64,000 nt of DNA from Anaeromyxobacter oryzae (GTDB taxonomy: Bacteria > Myxococcota > Myxococcia > Myxococcales > Anaeromyxobacteraceae), in NCBI RefSeq assembly GCF_023169945.1, contig NZ_AP025591.1:248001-312000 (forward strand), in the 5' to 3' direction. Shown here piece by piece: positions 25,160 to 33,041 of the stretch. The stretch's first letter is position 1, and each line of letters starts with the position of its first letter. Position numbers and translations under genes: made by a program. The notes beneath the pieces are model-generated. The model made no database searches. It saw only the letters and a list, made by a program, of their open reading frames with translations, and was not told where the DNA came from.

Positions 25160-26422
25160 ATGAACCGTCGCGGCTGGCTGGTGACGCTCGCGGGGATGGG
25201 GCTGAACCTCGCGCTCGGGATCCTGTACGCATGGAGCATCTTCGCGAAGCAGCTCGCGGAGCCCGTCGCGCGCGGCGGCTTCGGGTGGACGAAGACGGAG
25301 GCGACGCTCCCGTACACCATCGCCATCGCATGCTTCGCCGCGATGATGGTGCCCGCCGGGCGGCTGCAGGATCGGCTCGGGCCGCGGCTCGTCGCGACGA
25401 TGGGCGGCGTGCTCACCGGGCTCGGGCTGTGCGTGGCGAGCTTCGCGACGCCCGCCCTGCACTGGCCGGCGGTCGCCGGGTTCGGCCTCCTCGCAGGGAC
25501 GGGCTTCGGCCTCGGCTACGCGGCCGCGACGCCCGCGGCGGTGAAGTGGTTCCCGCCCGAGAAGAAGGGGCTCATCACCGGCCTCGTGGTCGCCGGGTTC
25601 GGCATCGCGCCGGTCTACATCGCGCCGCTGTCGAAGCACCTCCTCGCGACGCTCGGCGTCTCCACCGCGTTCCGCATCCTCGGCGTCGCCTTCCTCGTCG
25701 TCGCGACCGCGTTCTCGCAGCTCATCCGGAACCCGCCCGCCGGTCACGTCGTCCCGAAGAAGGTCGCCTCGGCCGCGTCGCGCGCCGGGGTCGACCTCAC
25801 GTGGCGCGACGTGGTGCGGACGCCCGCGTTCTGGATGCTGTGGCTGCAGTACGCGTGCGCCGCGACGGCCGGCCTCATGATCATCGGGCACATGGCGAAG
25901 ATCGTCGCCGTGCAGTCCGGTGGCACGATCCAGATCGGGTTCGTGTTCGTCGCGCTGCTCGCGGTGTTCAACGCCGGTGGCCGGGTGATCGCCGGCATCA
26001 TCTCCGACTACATCGGGCGCTCGGTGACCATCGCCCTCGTCTGCGTGACCCAGGCGCTCGTGATGTTCTTCTTCTCCGGATTCAGCACCATCGCCGGGTT
26101 CGTCCTGGGCGCCGCGGTGGTCGGCTTCAGCTACGGCGCGTGCCTCGCGCTCTTCCCCGCGACCGCCGCCGACTACTGGGGCACGAAGAACATGGGCGTG
26201 AACTACGGGATCCTGTTCACGGCGTGGGGTGTCGGCGGCGTCGTCGGCCCGACGCTCGCGGGCCGGATCGCCGACCAGACCGGCTCGTACGCCGGCGCGT
26301 ACAACATCGCCGGCGTGCTCGTGAGCTGCGCGTTCGTCCTCGCGATGCTGAGCTACATCCAGGTCTCGGTGAACGTGGACGAGCGGGAGCTCACCATCCG
26401 GCTCGGCAAGCGGGCGGCGTAG
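25160..26422 (+). CDS. MFS transporter, oxalate/formate antiporter (OFA) family
   Basis: 420 aa with about twelve transmembrane segments. OFA signatures are the N-terminal NLALGILYAWSIFAKQL and the central LGYAAATPAAVKWFPPEKKG, followed by GLVVAGFGIAPVYIAPLS. OFA members exchange small carboxylates such as oxalate, formate or pyruvate; the substrate here is not predictable from sequence. Strong ribosome-binding site. The upstream region carries repeats that look regulatory. Confidence 0.88.
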   Translation: MNRRGWLVTLAGMGLNLALGILYAWSIFAKQLAEPVARGGFGWTKTEATLPYTIAIACFAAMMVPAGRLQDRLGPRLVATMGGVLTGLGLCVASFATPALHWPAVAGFGLLAGTGFGLGYAAATPAAVKWFPPEKKGLITGLVVAGFGIAPVYIAPLSKHLLATLGVSTAFRILGVAFLVVATAFSQLIRNPPAGHVVPKKVASAASRAGVDLTWRDVVRTPAFWMLWLQYACAATAGLMIIGHMAKIVAVQSGGTIQIGFVFVALLAVFNAGGRVIAGIISDYIGRSVTIALVCVTQALVMFFFSGFSTIAGFVLGAAVVGFSYGACLALFPATAADYWGTKNMGVNYGILFTAWGVGGVVGPTLAGRIADQTGSYAGAYNIAGVLVSCAFVLAMLSYIQVSVNVDERELTIRLGKRAA

Positions 26423-26447
26423 AGGCTGCGCCGGTGGCCGGCGCTGT

Positions 26448-26453
26448 TATCCT
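26448..26453 (+). promoter_or_regulatory. Possible -10 box (TATCCT) eight bases before a GTG start
   Basis: TATCCT ends at 26453 and the MFS gene GTG begins at 26462 without a ribosome-binding site, suggesting a leaderless or near-leaderless mRNA independent of the upstream transporter gene. Confidence 0.4.
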
Positions 26454-26461
26454 ACGGCGCC

Positions 26462-27706
26462 GTGCCATCCTCCCCCCTCCGCGCGATCCCCCACGATCCC
26501 GACCGAACGCTCCGGCGGCTGCTCTGGCTCCTCGCCGCGACCGCGGGGCTCACGGTCGCGAACCTCTACTACAGCCAGCCGCTCCTCCCGATGATCGCCG
26601 CGGAGCTGCACGTCTCCGCGCGCGCCGCTGGCCTCGTCTCCACCGCCACGCAGACCGGCTACGCCGTCGGCATGCTCCTGCTCGTGCCGCTCGGGGACGG
26701 CCACGAGCGGCGCCGCCTCATCGTGGTCATGACCGCGGCGGTCGCCGTCGCGCTCCTCGCCGTTGCCGCCGCGCAGGGGCTCGCGGCGCTCGCCGCCGCG
26801 AGCTTCGTCCTCGGCGCGACCACGATCGTGCCGCAGCTCGTGGTGCCGTTCGCCGTCGCGGCGGCGCCGGAGGGCGCCCGCGGGCGCTCCGTCGGGCTCG
26901 TGATGAGCGGCCTCCTGGTGGGCATCCTGCTCTCCCGGACCGTCAGCGGCGTCGTCGGCGGTCGGGTCGGGTGGCGGGCGACGTACGTCGGGGCGGCGGT
27001 GCTGATGGTCGTGGTCGCGGCGGTCCTGCGAGCCACGTTGCCGCGGCAGGCGCCCTCCACCCCCGGAGCGTCCTGGGCCCGCCTCCTCGCCTCGCTCCCG
27101 CGGCTCGTCCGCGACGAGCCGCTCCTCCGCCGCCATGCGCTCCTCGGGGCGATGGCCTTCGCCGCGTTCAGCGTCTTCTGGACGACGCTCGCCTTCCACC
27201 TGGCGGCGCCGCCGCTCGGGTACGGCAGCGGCGTCGCCGGGCTGTTCGGCGTCGTCGGCGTCGCGGGCGCCGTCGCAGCGCCCATCGCCGGCCGGCTCGC
27301 GGACCGCCACGGCGCTCCCATCGTGAACCTCGGCGCGATGACGGCGGTGCTCGCGTCGTTCGGGCTCCTCGCCGTGACGGGCCACTCCCTCGCCGGCCTC
27401 GCCGCGGGCGTCGTCGTGCTCGACTTCGGCGTGCAGGCGAACCACATCTCCAACCAGACGACCGTGCTCGGCCTCTCGGGCGAGCAGCGGAACCGCCTCA
27501 ACACCGTTTACATGGTCACCTACTTCGCCGGCGGCGCGCTCGGGTCGACCGCGGGCGCGTGGGCCTGGAACGCCGCCGGATGGCCGGGCGTCTGCGCCGC
27601 CGGCGCGGCGTTCTCCGCGCTCTCCCTCGTCGTGTGGGCGGCGGTCGGGCGCCGGCACGCGCTCGGCGCCGCGCGGCGGCGGGCGGTGCCGCGGACGGCG
27701 GCGTAG
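26462..27706 (+). CDS. MFS transporter, drug/metabolite efflux type
   Basis: 414 aa, twelve predicted transmembrane segments. After the first helix comes ANLYYSQPLLPMIAAEL, typical of the YnfM/NreB-like MFS branch, then an A-like loop (LVPLGDGHERRRLI) and LSRTVSGVVGGRVGWR, the motif-C-like stretch common in exporters. The C-terminal half repeats the pattern with GRLADRHGAP. Probably a proton-driven exporter. It is followed by a TetR gene on the same strand, which may control it. Confidence 0.85.
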   Translation: MPSSPLRAIPHDPDRTLRRLLWLLAATAGLTVANLYYSQPLLPMIAAELHVSARAAGLVSTATQTGYAVGMLLLVPLGDGHERRRLIVVMTAAVAVALLAVAAAQGLAALAAASFVLGATTIVPQLVVPFAVAAAPEGARGRSVGLVMSGLLVGILLSRTVSGVVGGRVGWRATYVGAAVLMVVVAAVLRATLPRQAPSTPGASWARLLASLPRLVRDEPLLRRHALLGAMAFAAFSVFWTTLAFHLAAPPLGYGSGVAGLFGVVGVAGAVAAPIAGRLADRHGAPIVNLGAMTAVLASFGLLAVTGHSLAGLAAGVVVLDFGVQANHISNQTTVLGLSGEQRNRLNTVYMVTYFAGGALGSTAGAWAWNAAGWPGVCAAGAAFSALSLVVWAAVGRRHALGAARRRAVPRTAA

Positions 27707-27786
27707 CGCCCGGAAGCACGCCGCTCGAGCGCGAGCGGCCCCATCCCCCGGCCTGCCCCCGCCTCACGTGGGGGACGGGGAGCGGT

Positions 27787-27806
27787 CCCGGCGGGCCCCC
27801 GCCGGG
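27787..27806 (+). terminator. GC hairpin between MFS and TetR genes
   Basis: CCCGGCGGG and CCCGCCGGG separated by two bases. It would separate the MFS transcript from the tetR promoter. No T-tract. Confidence 0.45.
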
Positions 27807-27814
27807 GGTTGCTG

Positions 27815-27830
27815 GTGAGTACGTACTTAC
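27815..27830. promoter_or_regulatory. Palindromic operator in front of tetR-like gene
   Basis: GTGAGTAC-GTACTTAC, an inverted repeat with seven of eight base pairs matching, ending 13 bases before the tetR ATG. It stands out as AT-rich in GC-rich surroundings. TetR proteins usually repress themselves through such sites overlapping their promoter. Confidence 0.65.
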
Positions 27831-27843
27831 TTACGATCGACGC

Positions 27844-28524
27844 ATGACGACGCCGACCGCCACCCGCGCGCCCCGGATCCGGAAGTCCGGCGAGGACCGC
27901 CGGCACGAGATCGCCGAGGCGGCCCTGCGCGTGATCGCGGCGCATGGCCTCCGCCGGTTCACGACGGCGGCCATCGCGGCCGAGGTCGGCGTCACCGACG
28001 GCGCCCTGTTCCGCCACTTCCCGACGAAGGAGGCGATCGTCCTCGCGGCGATCGACCGCGTCGAGGAGCTGCTCTTCCAGGGCTTCCCGCCCGAGGCGGA
28101 CGATCCCCTCGAGCGCCTCGGCGCCTTCTTCCTCCGCCGGGTCGGCGTGATCCGCGCCGAGCCCGGCATCTCCCGTCTCCTCGTGTCGGAGGAGCTCGCC
28201 TTCGCGGCGCCGCCCGAGGGGGTCTCGCGCGTATCCGGGTTCCGCGACCGCTCCGTCGCGTTCGTGCAGGCATGCCTCGCCGAAGCCGAGCGGCATGCGC
28301 TGCTCGCGCCCGGCGTCGGCGCCGACGAGGCCACCGTCGTGGTCCTCGGCGCGATCCTCGCCCTCGGCCACCACGGCACCCGCCCCGCACGCGGCGCGGG
28401 GGGCTCCGCCCAGCGGGTCTGGGCGGCGCTCGAGACGTTCCTCCGCGGACCGGCCCGGCCGCGGAGCGCGGGATCCCGTCCCCCGCGCACTTCAGGTCGT
28501 ACGGGCCGGAGGAGCACGCCATGA
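27844..28524 (+). CDS. TetR/AcrR family transcriptional regulator
   Basis: 226 aa. N-terminal HTH at residues 22-68: HEIAEAALRVIAAHGLRRFT, then the recognition helix in VGVTDGALFRHFPTKEAIV. The C-terminal ligand domain is family-typical and ends in a basic Pro/Arg tail. The stop overlaps the ATG of the next gene (ATGA), so it is translated together with the DUF6448 protein. A near-perfect palindrome just upstream suggests autoregulation. Confidence 0.9.
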   Translation: MTTPTATRAPRIRKSGEDRRHEIAEAALRVIAAHGLRRFTTAAIAAEVGVTDGALFRHFPTKEAIVLAAIDRVEELLFQGFPPEADDPLERLGAFFLRRVGVIRAEPGISRLLVSEELAFAAPPEGVSRVSGFRDRSVAFVQACLAEAERHALLAPGVGADEATVVVLGAILALGHHGTRPARGAGGSAQRVWAALETFLRGPARPRSAGSRPPRTSGRTGRRSTP

Positions 28525-29183
28525 CTCGCAAGTCCATCCTCACCCTCGCCCTCGCCGGCGCTCTCTTCGCGCCCGGGCTCGCGCGCGCCCACTGCGACAC
28601 GCTCGACGGGCCCGTGGTCGGCGCGGCACGCGCCGCCCTGGAGCGCGGCGACCTGAACCCGGTGCTCGCCTGGATCCAGCCTGCGCACGAGGCGGAGATC
28701 CGGGACGCGTTCGCGAAGGCGCGCGCCGCCCGCAAGGCAGGCAAGGACGCCCGCGCCGTCGCGGACACCTGGTTCTTCGAGACCGTCGTGCGCCTCCACC
28801 GCGCGGGCGAGGGCGCGCCGTACACGGGCCTGAAGCCGGCGGGCGAGGCCCTCGACCCCGCGGTGGCAGCGGTGGACCGCGCCGTCGCGGGCGGCGACCC
28901 GGCGGCCGTCGAGGCGCTGCTCGTGGACGCGGTCCGCGGGGGCGTGCGCGAGCGGTTCGCGCGCCTCGCGGCCGAGCGCCCGCCCGGCGCCGACGTCGCC
29001 GCGGGGCGGCGCTGGGTGGCCGCGTACGTCCCGCTCGTCCACTGGGCCGAGGCGGTGCACGCGGCGGCCCGGGGAGGCGGCGACGCCCACGGCGCCGCGG
29101 AAGCGGCCGGCGGCGCAGCCCCCGTCGGCGCCGTGGAAGGACACGGCGCGCGCGACGCAGCCGCCGAGCCCCGCGGACACTAG
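28521..29183 (+). CDS. Exported DUF6448 family protein
   Basis: 220 aa. Signal peptide MTRKSILTLALAGALFAPGL with cleavage near ARA|HCDTLDG. The mature N-terminus HCDTLDGPVV and the segments VLAWIQPAHEAEIRDAFAKA and DTWFFETVVRLHRAGEGAP match what I know as DUF6448. Function unknown; the N-terminal His-Cys-Asp could bind a metal. The C-terminal tail is Ala/Gly/His-rich. A GGAGGAG inside the tetR gene serves as ribosome-binding site. Co-translated with the TetR gene and followed after 9 bases by another small gene. Confidence 0.75.
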   Translation: MTRKSILTLALAGALFAPGLARAHCDTLDGPVVGAARAALERGDLNPVLAWIQPAHEAEIRDAFAKARAARKAGKDARAVADTWFFETVVRLHRAGEGAPYTGLKPAGEALDPAVAAVDRAVAGGDPAAVEALLVDAVRGGVRERFARLAAERPPGADVAAGRRWVAAYVPLVHWAEAVHAAARGGGDAHGAAEAAGGAAPVGAVEGHGARDAAAEPRGH

Positions 29184-29192
29184 GAGATACCG

Positions 29193-29651
29193 ATGCCCTC
29201 CGACGCCGCCGACCTCCTCCAGCGCTACCGCGCCGCCGCCCGCGCCCCCCCGGCGCCCGGCGCGCCCCCCGACGCCGCCGAGGCGTGGCAGCGGATCGAG
29301 CGCGGCGCGGGCCGGCTCGGCGCCGCGCGCGTCCGCGACTCCGCCCGCCGGGGCTGGCTCGTCGAGGCGCACCGCGACGACCGGCGAGGGCGCTTCCTCG
29401 TGGTCCGCCCGGCGCACGGCGACAACGAGCCGTTCCGCGCCTCGGCGGACGGGTACCTCCCGGACAGCTACCTGCCGGTGTCGGGCACCGACTGGTCCGT
29501 GCTCGCGCTCCTCGGCGCGGGGCACGACGGTGACGACGGTCGCGAGGACGACGCCCTCCGGACGGCCGCCTTCCGGATCGTGGACCGGATGGTGGTCGAG
29601 GCGCAGCACCGGCTGCTCATGGGAGCGGCCGAGGACGAGGACGAGGACTGA
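29193..29651 (+). CDS. Small hypothetical protein, acidic C-terminus
   Basis: 152 aa, no signal peptide or membrane segment. Starts nine bases after the DUF6448 stop with TAGGAGATACCG as ribosome-binding site, so it belongs to the same operon. The body includes RGRFLVVRPAHGDNEPFRAS and a strongly acidic end (AAEDEDED). No family recognised. Confidence 0.65.
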   Translation: MPSDAADLLQRYRAAARAPPAPGAPPDAAEAWQRIERGAGRLGAARVRDSARRGWLVEAHRDDRRGRFLVVRPAHGDNEPFRASADGYLPDSYLPVSGTDWSVLALLGAGHDGDDGREDDALRTAAFRIVDRMVVEAQHRLLMGAAEDEDED

Positions 29652-29660
29652 TCGCGAGAG

Positions 29661-29732
29661 CCGTTCGTGGTGAGCCTGTCGAGCCACGAACGGGCCCGGC
29701 GAGCCGCCCTTCGACGGGCTCAGGGCGAACGG
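29661..29732. repeat. Dispersed GTTCG...CGAAC-type intergenic repeat
   Basis: CCGTTCGTG (29661-29669) pairs with CACGAACGG (29685-29693), and a second element with CCTTCGACGGGCTCAGGG and GCGAACGG follows (29706-29732). This matches a short repeat I have seen between genes in many GC-rich genomes (the TTCG-CTGAGC-TCGAAGG type). It can form a hairpin and may attenuate transcription inside the operon. Confidence 0.65.
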
Positions 29733-29750
29733 ATGACGCCGAGAGGTCCC

Positions 29751-30275
29751 ATGGACGATCCCATCGACACCGCCGGGCGCGGCCCGATCGCCGCCTACCT
29801 CGCGGAGGACCACGCGCGCCTCGAGGCGCTCCTCGCCGCCGCCGCCGCCCCGGCCGGCGCCGTCGATCGGGGTTCGTTCGATGCCTTCCGCGCCGGGCTG
29901 CTCAGGCACATCGCCCTCGAGGAGAAGATCCTCCTCCCGGCCGCGCGCGCGGCCCGCGGCGGCGAGCCGCTCCCGGACGCGAGGCGGCTCCGCGTCGAGC
30001 ACGGGGCCATCGCGTCGCTCCTCGTCCCCTCTCCCACGCACGAGCTCATCCGGGAGCTCCTCACGATCCTCACCCCCCACGACCGCCTCGAGGAGGACCC
30101 CGGCGGCGTGTACGCACAGTGCGAGGCGGCGCTCGCCGGACGCGAGGACGACGTGCTGCTGCGCCTCCGCGCCTATCCGCCGGTTCGCGTCGCGGCGTAC
30201 TACGACGGGCCGCGAGCCATCCGCACCGCGGCCGAGGCGCTCCGGGTCTCTGCGCTGCAGCGCGAGCCGCGGTGA
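29751..30275 (+). CDS. Hemerythrin-like domain protein
   Basis: 174 aa. A four-helix bundle with possible iron ligands: EDHARLEALL (His), AGLLRHIALEEKILLPAA (His-x3-Glu) and VEHGAIASLL (His-Gly). Start chosen at the ATG of MDDPIDTAG, preceded by GAGAGG; an in-frame ATG six codons upstream lies in the intergenic repeat. Such domains bind O2 or NO or act in iron/redox stress. It fits with the respiratory setting but has no clear partner. Confidence 0.75.
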   Translation: MDDPIDTAGRGPIAAYLAEDHARLEALLAAAAAPAGAVDRGSFDAFRAGLLRHIALEEKILLPAARAARGGEPLPDARRLRVEHGAIASLLVPSPTHELIRELLTILTPHDRLEEDPGGVYAQCEAALAGREDDVLLRLRAYPPVRVAAYYDGPRAIRTAAEALRVSALQREPR

Positions 30276-30461
30276 AGGTGACGCCGCGCTCCCGGTGCTC
30301 GAGCGCGCGGAAACGGGCGTAGGGCGGTGTGCGCGCACCACGGGACACACCTCGTGCGCGTCGCCCGCGTCAGCTTGCCCCATTGCACGGTCTGTCAAGG
30401 TCCGGTCTGCTCATCCGGCGGGCGCTCCCGTCGAGGAGCACCCGCAGATCGGGACACGATC

Positions 30462-31313
30462 ATGACCCGGAGTCCCCGCCCGCTCGGACCGCTGCTCGCA
30501 GCGGCCGCCCTGATCGTCCTCTCCGCCGCACCGTCGGCGCGCGCCTCCGACTGGGGGGACGCCTCCATCCGGCTCGCAGCGCACTCGTTCGATGCGCTCG
30601 AGCGGAAGGACATCGAGACGCTATCGCGAGCGCTCGACACCCTCGTCGCCGACCGCGCGCTGATCGACGCGTACCGCGCGCGCGACCGCGCCGGGCTCCT
30701 CGCGCTCGCACAGCCACGGTTCCAGCAGCTCAAGGCCGAGCTCCACGTCACGCACTGGTACTTCCTCGACCCGGAGCCCGTGCCGACGTGCTTCCTGCGC
30801 GTGCACGCGCCGGAAACCCACGACGACGTCGTGCGCCGCGACACCCTCGCGAAGGCGATCGCGACGCACGGCATGGGCGCGGGGAAGGAGCTCGGCGTGA
30901 CCGCGTTCGCGCTCCGCGTCGTGAAGCCGATCCGGGACGGCGATGCCGTGGTCGGCTACATGGAGCTCGGTGAGGAAATCGATCACTTCCTCGTGCGCAT
31001 GAAGGAGCAGACCGGCGACGACTACACCCTCGTCGTCGACAAGCAGCACGTCGACCGGAAGGAGCTGGCCCGCGTGCGTGGCCAGGACCGGTGGGACGAG
31101 CGGCCGGAGGTCGTCCTCGTCGACAGCACGTGTCCCAGCGCGCGGCCGATGTCGATCGGCGTGCCGCTCGCGAAGCTGCCCGCGCGAGGGCGCGTGACCG
31201 GCGAGTGGTCGGAGGGGAAGCTCCGGTACGTCGGCGGCGCGTTCCCGGTCCTCAACGCGGGCGGCCACGTCGTCGGCGCCCTCCTCGTCCGCCACCACGT
31301 CCACCCGAGGTAG
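30462..31313 (+). CDS. Exported free-standing Cache-type sensor domain protein
   Basis: 283 aa. Signal peptide (about 1-29, cleavage near ARA|SDWGD). The rest resembles the extracytoplasmic Cache domains of histidine kinases and chemoreceptors: LKAELHVTHWYFLDPEPVPT, FLRVHAPETHDDVVRRDTL, then GVTAFALRVVKPIRDGDAVV and GYMELGEEIDHFL. There is no transmembrane anchor after the domain and no HAMP, kinase or methyl-accepting part, so it is a soluble periplasmic protein. It could be a ligand-binding partner of a membrane sensor encoded elsewhere. Gene ends 118 bases before the alcohol dehydrogenase gene. Confidence 0.7.
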   Translation: MTRSPRPLGPLLAAAALIVLSAAPSARASDWGDASIRLAAHSFDALERKDIETLSRALDTLVADRALIDAYRARDRAGLLALAQPRFQQLKAELHVTHWYFLDPEPVPTCFLRVHAPETHDDVVRRDTLAKAIATHGMGAGKELGVTAFALRVVKPIRDGDAVVGYMELGEEIDHFLVRMKEQTGDDYTLVVDKQHVDRKELARVRGQDRWDERPEVVLVDSTCPSARPMSIGVPLAKLPARGRVTGEWSEGKLRYVGGAFPVLNAGGHVVGALLVRHHVHPR

Positions 31314-31418
31314 AGCCGGCGCCGAGGCGGAACGCCCCGCCCCGGGCGTCCCCGACCCAGACCTCCGGTCCGGTCCGGAGAGCCGCCGCAGCGCGTGGCC
31401 CCGACGCCGCCGGGCCGT

Positions 31419-31424
31419 TACGTA
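31419..31424 (+). promoter_or_regulatory. Possible -10 box (TACGTA) seven bases before a GTG start
   Basis: TACGTA ends at 31424 and the GTG begins at 31432. No ribosome-binding site is present. A leaderless start is possible; weak by itself, but the same spacing recurs at several genes in the window. Confidence 0.35.
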
Positions 31425-31431
31425 GCGTCTC

Positions 31432-32448
31432 GTGCGTGCCCTTCGCTACCACGGCCCGAGGCAGCCCCTGCGGCTCGAGGACGTCCCCGCCCCGGAGCCC
31501 GGTCCGGGAGACGTGATCGTCCGCGTCACCGCCGCCGGGCTCTGCCACACGGAGCTGCATTTCCTCTCCGGGCTGCTCGACCTCGGCGTCCATCCGCTCA
31601 CGCTCGGCCACGAGATCGTCGGGCGGGTCGAGCGGGTCGGCGAGGGCGTGCCGCTGTCGCGCGTCGGCGAGCGGGTCATCGTCTATTACTACGCGGGCTG
31701 CGGCCAGTGCCCGGAGTGCCTCCGCGGCGACGAGAACCTCTGCGCCGCGCCGCGGGCGGAGCACGGCTTCTTCACCGACGGCGGCTTCGCCGAGCGCGTG
31801 CGCGCCCCGGCCAGGAACGCCGTGCCGCTCCCGGACGCCGTGTCCGACGCGGACGCGGCGCCCATCGGCTGCGGCGTCACGACCGCGGTGCACGCGGCGC
31901 GGCTGGCGCGCGTCGCGCTCGGCGACTGGGTGGTCGTGTACGGCGCCGGCGGCGTCGGCTTCGGCCTCGTCCAGGTCGCGCGTCTCCAGGGCGCGCGGGT
32001 GATCGCCGTGGGCCGGTCCGAGGCGAAGCTCGCGAAGGCGCGGGAGCTGGGGGCCGAGGCGGTCGTGCGCGCCGGCGCGGAGGACGTCGCGGCGCGCGTC
32101 CGCGCCATCACCGGCGGGCGCGGCGCGGACGTCGTGTTCGAGCTCGTCGCGACGAGGGAGACGATGGACGCGAGCGTGAAGGCCCTCGGGAAGCGCGGCC
32201 GGCTCGTGTTCGTCGGCTACTCCGAGGACGCCTTCCAGGTCCACCCGATCCAGCTCGTCGTGAACGAGCAGGTCGTCACGGCGTCGGTCGGGAACACGCT
32301 CGCGGAGCTCCGCCTCGCCGTCGACCTGGTCGCGCAGGGCCGGGTCCGGACGGTGGTGGACCGGACGCTCCCGCTCGAGCGGTTCCAGGACGCGATCGAC
32401 AGCCTCCAGGCGGGTCGTCTCGTCGGTCGCGCCGTTCTCGTACCGTGA
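31432..32448 (+). CDS. Zinc-dependent alcohol/polyol dehydrogenase (MDR family)
   Basis: 338 aa. Catalytic zinc ligands lie in AAGLCHTEL (Cys) and TLGHEIVG (His-Glu); the structural zinc site is CGQCPECLRGDENLC. The NAD fold starts VVVYGAGGVGFGLVQVA. Most similar in pattern to bacterial alcohol and sorbitol/threonine-type dehydrogenases. It precedes the rbs-like transport genes by 165 bases on the same strand, so a sugar or polyol substrate is a reasonable guess. GTG start; a second in-frame Val codon follows only at a distance. Confidence 0.85.
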   Translation: MRALRYHGPRQPLRLEDVPAPEPGPGDVIVRVTAAGLCHTELHFLSGLLDLGVHPLTLGHEIVGRVERVGEGVPLSRVGERVIVYYYAGCGQCPECLRGDENLCAAPRAEHGFFTDGGFAERVRAPARNAVPLPDAVSDADAAPIGCGVTTAVHAARLARVALGDWVVVYGAGGVGFGLVQVARLQGARVIAVGRSEAKLAKARELGAEAVVRAGAEDVAARVRAITGGRGADVVFELVATRETMDASVKALGKRGRLVFVGYSEDAFQVHPIQLVVNEQVVTASVGNTLAELRLAVDLVAQGRVRTVVDRTLPLERFQDAIDSLQAGRLVGRAVLVP

Positions 32449-32613
32449 AGGTTGGTCGCGTCCTTTTGCCCGGGGGAACGACGCGCGACGGATGATGACG
32501 ATCACGCCGGAAGGTGGTTTGTTCCGGCAGACGCGGCCACCGGACGGGCTGCGGTCTCACCGTGCGGAGACCGCGCCGCCCCGCCCCTCCCGCGGCGGCA
32601 AGCGAGGCCTCGC

Positions 32614-33030
32614 ATGAAGCGCGGCGCCATCCTGCACCCCGAGCTGTCCCGGATCATCGCCCTCCTCGGCCACGGCGACGCGCTGGTCGTCGCCGACGCG
32701 GGCCTCCCCATCCCGGCCGGAGTGGAGCGCATCGACCTCGCGTACGCGCCCGGGAGGCCGCCCTTCCTGGACGTGCTCGAGGCGGTGCTCGCCGAGATGG
32801 AGGTGGAGCGCGCGACGATCGCGACGGAGGTGGACGCGCGGACGCCGGCCCCGGTCCGGGACGCGCTGCGCGCGCGGCTCGCGGCGCTCCCGAAGGTGAA
32901 GGCCCACGGGATCGAGGTCGTGCCGCACGGGGAGCTGAAGCGGCTCGTGCGCGGCGCCCGGGCCGTGGTCCGCACCGGCGAGTTCACGCCGTACGCGAAC
33001 GTCATCCTCTGGAGCGGCGTGGTGTTCTAG
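32614..33030 (+). CDS. rbsD: RbsD/FucU family sugar mutarotase (D-ribose pyranase-like)
   Basis: 138 aa. Family motifs: MKRGAILHPELSRIIALLGH with the catalytic-region His20, GDALVVADAGLPIP, and the C-terminal RTGEFTPYANVILWSGVVF. These enzymes interconvert pyranose and furanose forms of ribose (RbsD) or anomers of fucose (FucU). Eleven bases separate it from the ABC ATPase gene. With RbsA, RbsC and RbsB following, a role at sugar entry is well supported, but a ribokinase is missing. Confidence 0.88.
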   Translation: MKRGAILHPELSRIIALLGHGDALVVADAGLPIPAGVERIDLAYAPGRPPFLDVLEAVLAEMEVERATIATEVDARTPAPVRDALRARLAALPKVKAHGIEVVPHGELKRLVRGARAVVRTGEFTPYANVILWSGVVF

Positions 33031-33041
33031 GAGGTCCCCTC

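Noticed and set aside
24690..25163. Short plus-strand frame with repeated RAN-x3-HSL-x-x-TR peptides, and its minus-strand counterpart
   Set aside because: The peptide repeat is only the translation of the 40-bp DNA repeat; no start signal and no protein-like remainder.
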